The position numbers and the translations under genes were made by a program. Below the pieces are notes generated by a model. That model ran no database searches, was not told the DNA's origin, and saw nothing but the letters and a program-made list of their open reading frames with translations. 24,795 bases of DNA from Desulfuromonas sp. (GTDB taxonomy: Bacteria; Desulfobacterota; Desulfuromonadia; Desulfuromonadales; SZUA-401). Below, piece by piece: positions 1-9,300 of the stretch; position 1 is the first letter of the stretch; every line of letters begins with the position of its first letter. The stretch covers positions 1-24,795 of the forward strand of contig PKUI01000119.1 in NCBI GenBank assembly GCA_002869605.1. Reading direction: 5' to 3'.

Positions 1-50
1 GTCTGGCGAGCACGCGAGCCGGCTGGATTAAAACTTCCGGACAGCGAGGG

Positions 51-142
51 CACCCGGTCGTCGGGTGACGGAGTTCGGGGTGCCTTCTTTTGCTTACTTT
101 TCTATGCCATTCAAAGAAAAGTAAGGTGCTGCCGGGCACCCC
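51..142. repeat. Nested inverted-repeat element in the gene-free left end
   Basis: Bases 1-204 contain no gene I can support. Inside them are three perfect inverted repeats: 6-bp arms at 51-56 and 62-67 (CACCCG/CGGGTG), 8-bp arms at 77-84 and 135-142 (GGGGTGCC/GGCACCCC), and 11-bp arms at 93-103 and 115-125 (CTTACTTTTCT/AGAAAAGTAAG) with an 11-nt loop. The second pair encloses the third, giving one long imperfect stem-loop. It lies beyond the 3' end of the MaoC gene. Such nested extragenic palindromes are often dispersed repeats (REP-like), but copy number cannot be seen from one window. A bidirectional transcription end is another possibility. Confidence 0.55.
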
Positions 143-204
143 CCGGCGGTGTTGGATGGTGATTTTTTGCTTTTCCGGGGTGTTGGAAAGAATGATTGAG
201 GCTC

Positions 205-681
205 TCAAGGATAAACCCGCACCACCTGCTCCGCCACCAGTGCCGGCTTCTCGTTCCCTTCAATCTCCACCGTCAGACCATAGATGACTTCCAGCCCCTT
301 CTCCAGTTCACGTACCTCCTTGAGCACGCTGCGGGCGCGGATGCGCGAACCGCAGGTGACAGGCGCCGGGAAGCGCAGGCGATTGAGGCCGTAGTTGACG
401 CGCAGGCGCATGCCGGGGAAGTGCTTCTGCATGTATTTCGGTGCGTTGCCGCCGGTCAGGTACGGCAGCAGCGAAAGGGTCAGGTAGCCGTGTGCGACCG
501 TGGCGCCGTAGGGGGATTCGGTGGCGGCGCGCTCGGGGTCGGTGTGGATCCACTGGCTGTCGCCGGTCACCTCGGCGAAGGCGTCAATGCGTTGTTGGTC
601 GATGGCCAGCCAGTCGCTGACGTCGATCTCCTGGCCGAGTTTGGGAATCATTTGTTCGATGATCGCACTTGTCCTGTTCAT
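205..681 (-). CDS. MaoC-like (R)-specific enoyl-CoA hydratase/dehydratase
   Basis: A 158-aa hot-dog-fold protein of the MaoC/NodN dehydratase family, expected to hydrate trans-2-enoyl-CoA to (R)-3-hydroxyacyl-CoA in the cytoplasm. The hydratase motif runs through residues 28-70: FAEVTGDSQWIHTDPE with candidate catalytic D41 and H46, followed by GATVAHGYLTLSLLP. Length fits single-domain members. The frame is open further upstream, but the start at 681 is preferred because an AGGA box lies 6 nt before it and because the longer form would overlap the upstream gene. It starts 14 nt after the DUF3592 stop and is probably the last gene of that transcription unit. The physiological substrate is not shown by sequence. 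Confidence 0.85.
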   Translation of the reverse strand: MNRTSAIIEQMIPKLGQEIDVSDWLAIDQQRIDAFAEVTGDSQWIHTDPERAATESPYGATVAHGYLTLSLLPYLTGGNAPKYMQKHFPGMRLRVNYGLNRLRFPAPVTCGSRIRARSVLKEVRELEKGLEVIYGLTVEIEGNEKPALVAEQVVRVYP

Positions 682-695
682 GACTCGTCCTGTCG

Positions 696-2414
696 TTATC
701 TTTTGAGGTGTTTGTTGATCTTGGCGATGAGCTGCTCGCCACGCTGGCGGCTCGAGAGGTGGTTCAGTAGAGTCTTTTTCTCCCCCTGCCGGGTGCGCAG
801 TTTGATGGTCTGATAGAGCTTGTTGCCCGCCTGCATGCCGCGTTCGATGTGCAAGCTTTTGATCTCGCTTTGCTGCCAAAAGCGTGTTTTGCCTAACCCG
901 AACAGCCCACTGCGGCGCTGCAATCCGTCGACTCCGACGGAAATCACGGTACGGGTGAACCAGAGGTCGAGCGTGATGAGAACGAAAACCAGGTCGAACA
1001 GTCCGAACAGCAACGGGAAAAAGAACGGCGCTCCCTGTACGGTCATGAACCAGAGAAAGCCACTCCAGATGGCGGTAAAGGTCGTCAGGCCGAGCGCGGC
1101 ACCGACCCTCCGGGCCATTGGTGCGACGATCTTCAGGCGGCCGTTCGGCTCTACGTTAAGGCGAAGCTTCTCCAGGCTGGCGAAACGCTGCAGGTCAGTG
1201 CCGTCTTTGAGTGGCGGCGCCTCCTCAATGGTGTCTGCCGGGGCGTAGCTGAACACCGGCACCTCGAAATGAACCAGGTAGTCTACGCCCGGGTTTTCGG
1301 CACGCACTTCAAGACGCCACAGGGTTTGATCATTGGGATTGCGATCATTCCAGGGGGCACCGTTGCGCGGGACGGGGATCTGCAGGGGAATGACGGTTCC
1401 GCCGACACCCCGCCGCAACAGCTGCATGGGGATAAGGGACTGTTCCTGGGCGAGGATGGTTTCGTGGGTACTGCGATTCTTACCGCTGCCACTGGTGAGT
1501 TTCCGGATGCAGTTGAGGGTTGCCTTAAACCCTTCGGGGGGGAGCAGCGAGGTATGCGTCGAGATCTCGCCCCGCAGGCTCCCTCCAATCTGCGCTGGCA
1601 TGGAGGTCAAGTGCAGGCGTCCCTTGCCGAAACGTCTCCAGCGCACCCAGGAGCGGGCCGCCCAGACCATCAGGCCGATGCCGACCAGTGGAAAGATGGC
1701 GACCAGGAGCCCCTTCGGGTCGCGCTTGGCAAGCAACTCGGGGATGAAAAACCAGGTGGGGGCCGAGACCAGGTTCCAGAACAGGGCAAAGATGATGCTG
1801 ATGACCAGGGTCGGGCCGGAACTAGGCCTGATCTGGTTCGCCGCCCAGTCCTGCCGCTGTTTCCACGGCTGCTCGGGATAGAGCTGCTGCAGCTGTTGTT
1901 GCGCCTCACTCTTGCTGCCGAGGTAGCGGGAAAACCAGAACATGCCGGCACCGGCACCGCCGAAGGTCACCACGAAGATCAGGTAGAAGCCGAGGCGCTC
2001 CCAGCGCAGCTCGCGCACTAGCACGGAGCGTTCCGGGTGATCCGGGTCGAGGTACGCGGGGAAAAGATCGCCGTTTTGGTAGGGAGTCAGGCGCCGGTGG
2101 AGTTCGGGCCAGTAGTCACCAAGGTTGTCGGCGCCGCCGTTGATGGCGACCCGCTCGCCAAAGTAGAGGCGATTGTTCCACTCGTAGCGATAGCTGGCCT
2201 TAACCTCCCAAGTCGTGGTGTCGCTGCGTTGACCACGCTCCAGTTCGAGATGGACAATCTGCACCGGTACTTCCTGCCAGTCCTGCATTACGGCCCAGTC
2301 CCAGATTGAACTGAGCAACAGCCAGCCCATGAACAGGCCGACGCCTAAAAAAGGCAGGGCGAAAAAACGCAGGAAGAGAGAACCTCGCCGTGGATTCGAG
2401 GTGTTTTTTGTCAT
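696..2414 (-). CDS. DUF3592-type multi-pass membrane protein, unknown function
   Basis: A 572-aa protein without a recognisable enzymatic motif. Hydrophobic stretches near residues 15-42, 140-162, 200-226, 236-254 and a pair around 430-490 suggest about six membrane spans. The first extracytoplasmic part (about 45-135) resembles DUF3592, with the typical pattern of a modified beta-rich segment ending in YLDPDHPERSVL just before the second span. A large soluble segment (about 260-420) lies between the third or fourth and last spans. The start is 17 nt after the small Cys-rich gene, with only a weak ribosome-binding site, suggesting translational coupling. Function is unknown; family assignment rests on the YLDP(x)nP-type motif and topology. 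Confidence 0.72.
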   Translation of the reverse strand: MTKNTSNPRRGSLFLRFFALPFLGVGLFMGWLLLSSIWDWAVMQDWQEVPVQIVHLELERGQRSDTTTWEVKASYRYEWNNRLYFGERVAINGGADNLGDYWPELHRRLTPYQNGDLFPAYLDPDHPERSVLVRELRWERLGFYLIFVVTFGGAGAGMFWFSRYLGSKSEAQQQLQQLYPEQPWKQRQDWAANQIRPSSGPTLVISIIFALFWNLVSAPTWFFIPELLAKRDPKGLLVAIFPLVGIGLMVWAARSWVRWRRFGKGRLHLTSMPAQIGGSLRGEISTHTSLLPPEGFKATLNCIRKLTSGSGKNRSTHETILAQEQSLIPMQLLRRGVGGTVIPLQIPVPRNGAPWNDRNPNDQTLWRLEVRAENPGVDYLVHFEVPVFSYAPADTIEEAPPLKDGTDLQRFASLEKLRLNVEPNGRLKIVAPMARRVGAALGLTTFTAIWSGFLWFMTVQGAPFFFPLLFGLFDLVFVLITLDLWFTRTVISVGVDGLQRRSGLFGLGKTRFWQQSEIKSLHIERGMQAGNKLYQTIKLRTRQGEKKTLLNHLSSRQRGEQLIAKINKHLKR

Positions 2415-2430
2415 GCAGTGACCAATCTTT

Positions 2431-2601
2431 TCAGCGCGGTTTGCAGCCCTGGCCGCGCACGGCCGGGCAGGCGCTGGTGAGACGCTGGTGTTCGAAGCAG
2501 AGGAGCTGTTGATCGAAGCGTTCCGGGTTGGAGCGGCAGACGTCGAGCTCCTTTGCGCTCAGCGGAGTCAGGCAGAGGGCGCACACGGCTTCCTCGGTCA
2601 T
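2431..2601 (-). CDS. Small Cys-rich putative zinc-binding protein (56 aa)
   Basis: A short gene whose ATG overlaps the nitroreductase TGA by 4 nt (ATGA), a strong sign of translational coupling. Residues include C7-x2-C10 near the N-terminus, C22, then C35-x2-H38, and C45 and C53 near the end. The CxxC...CxxH pattern suggests a small zinc finger or a metal/Fe-S ligand set. I do not recognise a family. It has no membrane segment or signal peptide. It lies between the nitroreductase and the DUF3592 gene in the same orientation. Confidence 0.6.
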   Translation of the reverse strand: MTEEAVCALCLTPLSAKELDVCRSNPERFDQQLLCFEHQRLTSACPAVRGQGCKPR

Positions 2602-3137
2602 GCCTCCTCCATGGGGCTGCCGTAGGCACCGGCGTGGAGCTTCGGCCAGAGGAGTTCCTCGCGCGCATGGCCGGGCAGCGACTGGTCCGGGTAGCCGAGG
2701 CCGATGACGCACACTACGCGGAAGTTTTCCGGCAGGCCGAGAATCTTCCGTGCGACGGTCTCGGCGTCTTTGCCCTGGCTGTTCTTGCGCAGCCTGAGCT
2801 GTGCCCAGCAGCTGCCGAGGCCCAGGGTGGTGGCGGTATATTGCAGGGTGATGGCGGCAATGGCGCAGTCCTCGATCCATACGTCACTCACCTCGGGGTC
2901 GGCGGTGATGGCGATAGCCAGCTGGGCGCCGGCGAGGAACCCAGCGCCGGCGGCCTTGGCTGTGGAGAGCTGTTTCAGTGTCTCGGGGTTGTCGATGACG
3001 ATGAATTCCCACGGGTTGAGTCCGCGCGAGGTGGGTGCACGCAGCAGTGCTTCGAGTAGCTGGGCACGTTTAACGTTTTCGATCGGGCGTGGTTCGAATT
3101 GGCGGACACTGCGACGTTCTTGCAACATATCGAGCAT
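2598..3137 (-). CDS. Nitroreductase family FMN oxidoreductase
   Basis: A 179-aa flavoenzyme of the nitroreductase fold, expected to bind FMN and use NAD(P)H to reduce nitro compounds, quinones or related acceptors. The N-terminus has the usual ERRSVRQF phosphate-binding motif (residues 7-14), then APTSRGLNPWEFIVID (34-49), and the later GLGSCWAQLR motif found in many members. Length is that of the short, roughly 170-190-aa subgroup seen in anaerobes. The start at 3137 has an AGGAG box 7 nt upstream; an in-frame ATG 9 nt downstream is less well placed. First gene of a probable operon with the Cys-rich protein, DUF3592 protein and MaoC hydratase. True substrate unknown. Confidence 0.88.
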   Translation of the reverse strand: MLDMLQERRSVRQFEPRPIENVKRAQLLEALLRAPTSRGLNPWEFIVIDNPETLKQLSTAKAAGAGFLAGAQLAIAITADPEVSDVWIEDCAIAAITLQYTATTLGLGSCWAQLRLRKNSQGKDAETVARKILGLPENFRVVCVIGLGYPDQSLPGHAREELLWPKLHAGAYGSPMEEA

Positions 3138-3197
3138 TTCAAAGCTCCTGCAGATGTGAGTATTTTTCCATCTTGACGAAGATCTGTTCTTGCATGT

Positions 3198-3731
3198 TCA
3201 GATGTGTGGGGCGAGGCGGGTTGCATCGGGTCGTGCGGCAACCTCCTGCAGGAAATCACGGAACAGGCTGCTCAGTTGCCGTAGAGAGTTGCCCAAGGGG
3301 TGGTCGTCATCAAGCAGATGCAGTGGGATTTGTCTTGCTTCGGCATAGCTGATCACGTTCTGCGGTGGGACGACAGCGTCGCGCCAGCCGTGGACGATGA
3401 GGGTCTGCGCGGCACGAAGCTCCGGCTCTGCCTGGGCGTAGCCCGGCATGGCGAGCGCCGGGGCCATCAGGAACAGCCCCTCCGGGGCGAGCTGCTGCGC
3501 GGCGACCAGCGAGACGTAGCCCCCCATGCTCGAGCCGACCAGTACCAGCTTGCCGCTGGTCGCCTGGTAGCACTCGAGCAGGTGCGCCACCCGCGCCTCG
3601 GGGTCGTCCATCCCCTGGTAGTCAGGGCTTTCCATCGCCCAGCCGAGCGCCGTCGCAACTCTGGAGAGCGCCTCGATCTTGCGTCCCCGGGGGCCGCTCT
3701 CCTTGCCGTGGGCAAACCAGACCGAATTCAT
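3198..3731 (-). CDS. Alpha/beta hydrolase (YqiA/UPF0227-like size)
   Basis: A 177-aa cytoplasmic alpha/beta hydrolase, probably an esterase or thioesterase. The nucleophile elbow is GSSMGGY at about residues 69-75. A GWRDAVVP motif supplies the likely catalytic Asp and DDDHPLG near the C-terminus the likely His. The N-terminal FAHGKESGPRG resembles the HGxxS oxyanion loop. It is shorter than most hydrolases, like YqiA. The ATG overlaps the TGA of the upstream MazG-like gene by 4 nt, so the two are co-translated. Substrate is not deducible. Confidence 0.8.
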   Translation of the reverse strand: MNSVWFAHGKESGPRGRKIEALSRVATALGWAMESPDYQGMDDPEARVAHLLECYQATSGKLVLVGSSMGGYVSLVAAQQLAPEGLFLMAPALAMPGYAQAEPELRAAQTLIVHGWRDAVVPPQNVISYAEARQIPLHLLDDDHPLGNSLRQLSSLFRDFLQEVAARPDATRLAPHI

Positions 3732-4006
3732 CGCCCCTCCTCGTCTTCGAGCAGCGCCGCGAGCTTCTGCAGTTTTTCTTCGACCGCCTGTTCGAGCTTG
3801 TCGTTGCCGAACATGTAGCTGAGCTGGCCGACCATCAGGTAGACGTCGGCGAGTTCCGCGATCACCTTGTTCTCGTCGGCCTTGCCCCGTTTGAGGTGTT
3901 TGAGCGCGGTGATCAGCTCCGCGCACTCCTCGATGGCCTGGTCGTATTGTGCCTCGCTTCCCCACTTGGCAAGGGTAGCGCGGTAGACTTCGCTATGTTT
4001 CATCAT
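3728..4006 (-). CDS. MazG-like nucleotide pyrophosphohydrolase domain protein
   Basis: A 92-aa all-alpha protein of the MazG/dUTPase superfamily, expected to hydrolyse a nucleoside triphosphate to the monophosphate and pyrophosphate with Mg2+. The metal-binding pattern EExxE (E26, E27, E30) followed by ExxD (E51, D54) is visible, the latter in AELADVYLMVGQLSYMF. Two adjacent ATGs occur (4006 and 4003); the first is chosen because a GGAG box lies 9 nt upstream. An upstream extension of the frame lacks conserved sequence. It heads a two-gene unit with the alpha/beta hydrolase. The exact nucleotide is unknown; phage-type and housekeeping versions look alike at this size. Confidence 0.78.
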   Translation of the reverse strand: MMKHSEVYRATLAKWGSEAQYDQAIEECAELITALKHLKRGKADENKVIAELADVYLMVGQLSYMFGNDKLEQAVEEKLQKLAALLEDEEGR

Positions 4007-4457
4007 GCGCTTCTTCTCCGGTAACGTGTGAGAAGCGAAGTATAGCAGGGAGGCTTGTTGCATCACAAGGCGTGTCGTCGAGGCAGACACTCGCCGCAAG
4101 GCGGGCGGGCCGGTGTAGCGCAGATAGGACTTTTGATGTGGCGAGTGCGACGATCGAGCTAAATACGCGGGCCAAGGGCGAATAGCACGGGGCGTTTTCG
4201 CCGGAAGAGTCTGCGGCGCAAGATCTGCACCCCTTTCGAACCCTGCACGCGTTCCTTTTGCGCCCGACGGCGTTGAAGGCTATACTCTTCACGTTCTTGT
4301 CATGACGAATTCCCATGTAGACGTTCTAGGACGAACCGGGACCCCGCAGACTAGACGTATGAAAAAGGCAGAGTCAGGATAAACAGGTCAACGGGTACTG
4401 CCAGAAAATCTCCCCTGTTGCAGAGGCCTGCACCGCGCATGGCCAAGGAGTGAACGC
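4007..4457. other. Divergent intergenic region, no gene seen
   Basis: A 451-nt gap between the divergent MazG-like gene and the first response regulator. Apart from a candidate sigma-70 promoter at 4258-4286 and the ribosome-binding site of the downstream gene (AAGGAG, 7 nt before 4458), I see no coding sequence, tRNA or recognisable riboswitch core. Short open frames on the minus strand have no conserved motifs. Confidence 0.6.
4258..4286 (+). promoter_or_regulatory. Candidate sigma-70 promoter for the first response regulator
   Basis: TTGCGC (4258-4263) and TATACT (4281-4286) are separated by exactly 17 nt. The -10 matches 5 of 6 consensus bases, the -35 only 3 of 6. Transcription would begin near 4293, leaving a leader of about 165 nt. 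No -24/-12 element was found in this gap. Confidence 0.4.
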
Positions 4458-5870
<1,413 letters not shown>

Positions 5871-5963
5871 ACGGCATGGCACTATTTCAAGTCGCTCCCG
5901 GGAACGGACTCTTGCGCGGCATCTGACAAACAGTCTACCCATCATCGAGTATGAATCTTAGTC

Positions 5964-6060
5964 GCCGACATCAACGGTTTGGAATAATCCGTGAAGAGGT
6001 TTTTCGGATACCTCCGTTTCCCAGGCAACCGTTGAGAGATGTCGGTTCGTGCAGGACCGG
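5964..6060 (+). promoter_or_regulatory. Folded leader with alternative hairpins before the CheW fragment
   Basis: Two consecutive inverted repeats combine into one long helix: GCCGACATC (5964-5972) with GATGTCGGT (6038-6046, one G-T pair) and AACGGTT (5973-5979) with AACCGTT (6027-6033). Only a 4-nt GAGA bulge separates the two on the 3' side, giving 16 pairs closing a region of 47 nt with further possible stems. A second hairpin, CGGTTC (6043-6048) with GGACCG (6054-6059), shares bases with the 3' arm, so the two folds exclude each other. The second hairpin also covers the AGGA that precedes the ATG at 6064. This looks like a switch, but I match it to no known riboswitch; paired protein operators are an alternative. 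Confidence 0.45.
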
Positions 6061-6063
6061 TTG

Positions 6064-6219
6064 ATGGAAAAGTTTAAACTTGCGGCTCCCCGTCTAGGCA
6101 CCGGCCTGAATAGCGAGTTTATCCGTGGCATGGGCAAGGTGAACGAGGAGTTCGTGATTCTGCTCGAGTTGCAGAAGGTTTTTTCCGACGATGAGCTTGA
6201 AGGGCTCGCCGAAGCATGA
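6064..6219 (+). pseudogene. CheW C-terminal fragment (51 codons)
   Basis: From APRLGTG to the stop, the translation matches the C-terminal end of the CheW at 14516-14989: 34 of 43 aligned residues are identical by eye, including GMGKVNEEFVILL. The N-terminal two-thirds of CheW is absent, and the frame is closed by stops upstream near 5959 and 5989. A real terminator follows at 6251. Simplest reading: remnant of a second cheW left by deletion. An ATG at 6064 with AGGA 7 nt upstream means a short peptide could still be made. It lies between the first regulator and the kinase in the same orientation. A functional mini-CheW is unlikely but not excluded. Confidence 0.75.
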
Positions 6220-6250
6220 TGCCATGACGGCAGCATTGAAGCTTTTATTG

Positions 6251-6280
6251 ACGGGCCCCGAACGGGGCCCGTTTGCGTTT
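6251..6280 (+). terminator. Rho-independent terminator after the CheW fragment
   Basis: A perfect 9-bp GC-rich stem (ACGGGCCCC at 6251-6259, GGGGCCCGT at 6264-6272) with a 4-nt loop is followed by TTTGCGTTT. The T tract is interrupted, so efficiency may be moderate. It separates the regulator/CheW-fragment unit from the kinase and argues against a kinase start upstream of it. Confidence 0.7.
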
Positions 6281-6328
6281 AACATGATTCTTCTTTTAAT
6301 CTTCGTCCTATGGGGTAGAATCCTGACT

Positions 6329-9300
6329 ATGGGGCGAAAGATTCTCATTATAATATTAGGGGCGGTGTTGTTGTGGCCGCCGGGTGCCGCGGTCAGTCAC
6401 ATGGACGAGCCGGTGGTCGATATCCTGTTGCTCCACTCCTACCACCAGGGGTTTGTCTGGAGCGACAACGTCACGACCGGAATCCTCGAGCAGTTAAACA
6501 GTAGTCTCCAACGCTACCATCTCCATGTGGAGTATCTGGACGAGAAGCAGACTCCGGGGCGGCACCTGTGGCCGAGCTTCAGGGAGATCCTGCAAGCTAA
6601 ATTCGCCACTGCCGATCCCGACATCATCATCGCTGTCGACGATGCCGCGCTGCAGTTCCTGCTCAGCAACGACACCCTGTTTACGGATACACCGGTGGTC
6701 TTCGGTGGCCTGACGCATTTCGACGATCGCTGGTACCGGCAACGCCCCCTGCTCACCGGGGCGACCGAGTACGGCGCCATTTTCGAAACCGTCGAGATGG
6801 CGCGGCGGCTCCATCCCGGGCTGCGCAAGGTGGTGGTGGTCAATGATTCGACCACCTCCGGCCTGCAGCGGCACGTGCAGGGGGTTCTTGAACTCGAACC
6901 GCTGTTTACGACCCTCGAAACCGAGCACTGGATCGATCTGAGCATCGACGAGCTCGGTGCGCGGATGGCTCTGCTTGGGCCGGACAGCATGGTGCTGTTC
7001 GGCAGCTTCTATCGCGATGTCGAGGGGCACGTGTTTACCGGGCAGGACCTGTCGCATCTGGTGGGTGAGACGCCGAAGGTGCCGATCTTCTCCATCCATG
7101 GCCCACTGTTTGGCGGCGGCGTTATCGGCGGTCTGGTCAACCGGGGAGAACCGCACGGCAGGTTTATCGCAAGGCTGGTGCAGCGGGTTATTGCTGGTGA
7201 GGCGCCTGCAACGATACCGATCGTCAGGGGGCCACTGACGCCACTGTTCGATTACCGGCAGCTTGAGCATTTCCGCATCGATGAGGATGATTTGCCCCCC
7301 GGGAGCAAAGTCCTCAACCGCCCCCCCTCTTTTGTCGCACAGCATCCAAAACTGATCGAGCTTGGTCTCTTCCTGATTGTGTTGCTGCTGGCGCTGCATG
7401 GCGCCTCGGTGGTGCTGTTGCGGGTACGTAAGAAGAGTGCTGAGGAACTGAAACACAATTTCAGGCTGCTGCAGACGATTATCGACAGCATTCCCGACGC
7501 GGTGTTTTACAAGGACGCCGAGGGGCGTTATCTCGGTGGTAACAAACAATTCTACGAGGCCATCGGTATGCCGCGTGACCAGGTTGTCGGCAAGACCGTC
7601 TATGAAGTGGCACCGACCGAGTTGGCGCAGATCTACCATCGCTCCGACATGGAGCTGATGGATCAGGGGGGTGTCCAGGCGTACGAGACCCAGATGCGCT
7701 TCGCCGACGGCAAGTATCACGATGTCCTATTCCACAAGGCGGTGTTCCCCGACGAGGCAGGTCAGCCGGGCGGCATGGTCGGGGCGATGCTCGATATCAG
7801 CGAGCGCAAGCGGATGGAAGAGGAACTCAGGCTTCGCGAGGAGAGTTTCCGCCTGCTCTTCCAGTCCATTCCCGATCCGATCATCCTGACCGATATGGAC
7901 GGTAAAATCATTGACGTCAACCGCAGCTACGAAGAGCAGACTGGCATATCCCGTGACGAAGCCGTCGGCAAAACATCCGTTGAGCTCGGCATGTGGAACG
8001 ATCCGACGGAGCGCAATCAAGTCGTCGAACAGTTGCGTAAAGTCGGAGTCGTCAAAAACGTCGAGTTGACGCTGCAGGCCCGTAACCAGGGTGAACGTAA
8101 GGCGCTGTTTTCGGGACGCGTGATCGATTTCGAGGGGCAGCAGCGCTTGCTCTTCGTGTCGCGAGACATTACCAAGCTGAGGCGTGCCGAGGAGGCACTG
8201 GAGCAGAGCGAGCTCCGCCTGCGCACGGTCTTCGAGGCGAGCCCCGACGCGATCCTGCTTTCGCGGGCCGGCGGCGGAGGGATCGTCGACGTCAACCATG
8301 GTTTCACCGAGCTGTGGGGGTATGACCGTGAAGAAGTACTATGGCGCGGCACCTCGGATCTTAACCTGTGGGTCGACAATGATGCCCGGTTGCGCCTGCG
8401 CGAGCAGTTGCATCGCGACGGTAGCGTCGACGATTTCGAGATTACCATTCGCTGCAAGGATGGTTCACACAGAATCTGTGCGACCTCCTGCCGGCTGGTG
8501 GAGCTCGATGGCCATCGTACAACCCTGGCGGTACTGCGCGATGTTACCCATCTCAAAGCCGCCGAGGAGGCTTTGCGCAAGAGCGAGCAGAAATTCCAGG
8601 CGGTCTTCCACCAGACCTACCAGTTCATGGGGATTCTCGATGCACAAGGGAGGGTGATCGAAGTCAACGATACGGCCCTGAATTCCCTCGGCTTGCAATT
8701 GAGCGACGTCAAAGGCCAGTATTTCTGGGACACCCTCTGGTGGAGCGAGGGAGAGCAGCGCGAGATGATCCGTCTGGCGGTCGATACGGCGGCGCGCGGC
8801 AACCTCTTCCAGGTACGTACCAACAACCTTAAGCGGGACGGCTCGCTGCTGCATATCGATTTTTCCATGAAGCCGGTGCGCGATGTCAACGGCAAGATCA
8901 TCTACCTGATTCCCGAGGGGCGTGACATCACCGGACTGTACATGGTTGAGCAGGCGTTGCGGCAGAGCGAAGCAAGCTACCGTGCGCTTTCCGGGCAGTT
9001 CCAGTCGGCCCTCGACGGCGTGCCAGACGTGATGATGCTCTTCGATCCCGAAGGGCGGCTGGTGTGGGGTAACCAGAGCGCGGCGAAGCTGTTCGGACTG
9101 GACGAACAGGATCAGGGGAAAAAGAGTTGTCGGGAGATCTGGGGTGAAAAGGAGCAATGCGCCGGCTGCCGCAAGGCGACCTTTGTACAGGGGCGGCCCT
9201 GGGAGGAACTTGTCGAGACGCAGGATGGCTTGTCGTGGGGGATCAAGACCTTCCCGATCAAGAACGACCAGGGGGAGGTGGTTAACGTCATGCAGGTCGC

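Noticed and set aside
4300..4457. Possible cyclic-dinucleotide (GEMM) riboswitch in the leader of the first regulator
   Set aside because: The conserved GEMM core and tetraloop-receptor elements were not found.
5877..5900. TGGCAC as a possible second -24/-12 promoter
   Set aside because: The bases at the -12 position are AG rather than GC with the required 10-nt spacing.
6316..6321. TAGAAT as a -10 box for the kinase
   Set aside because: No acceptable -35 at 16-18 nt, and it would start transcription essentially at the ATG.
6191..6328. Upstream start for the kinase
   Set aside because: It would overlap the CheW fragment and translate through the terminator hairpin; the signal-like segment starts at 6329.
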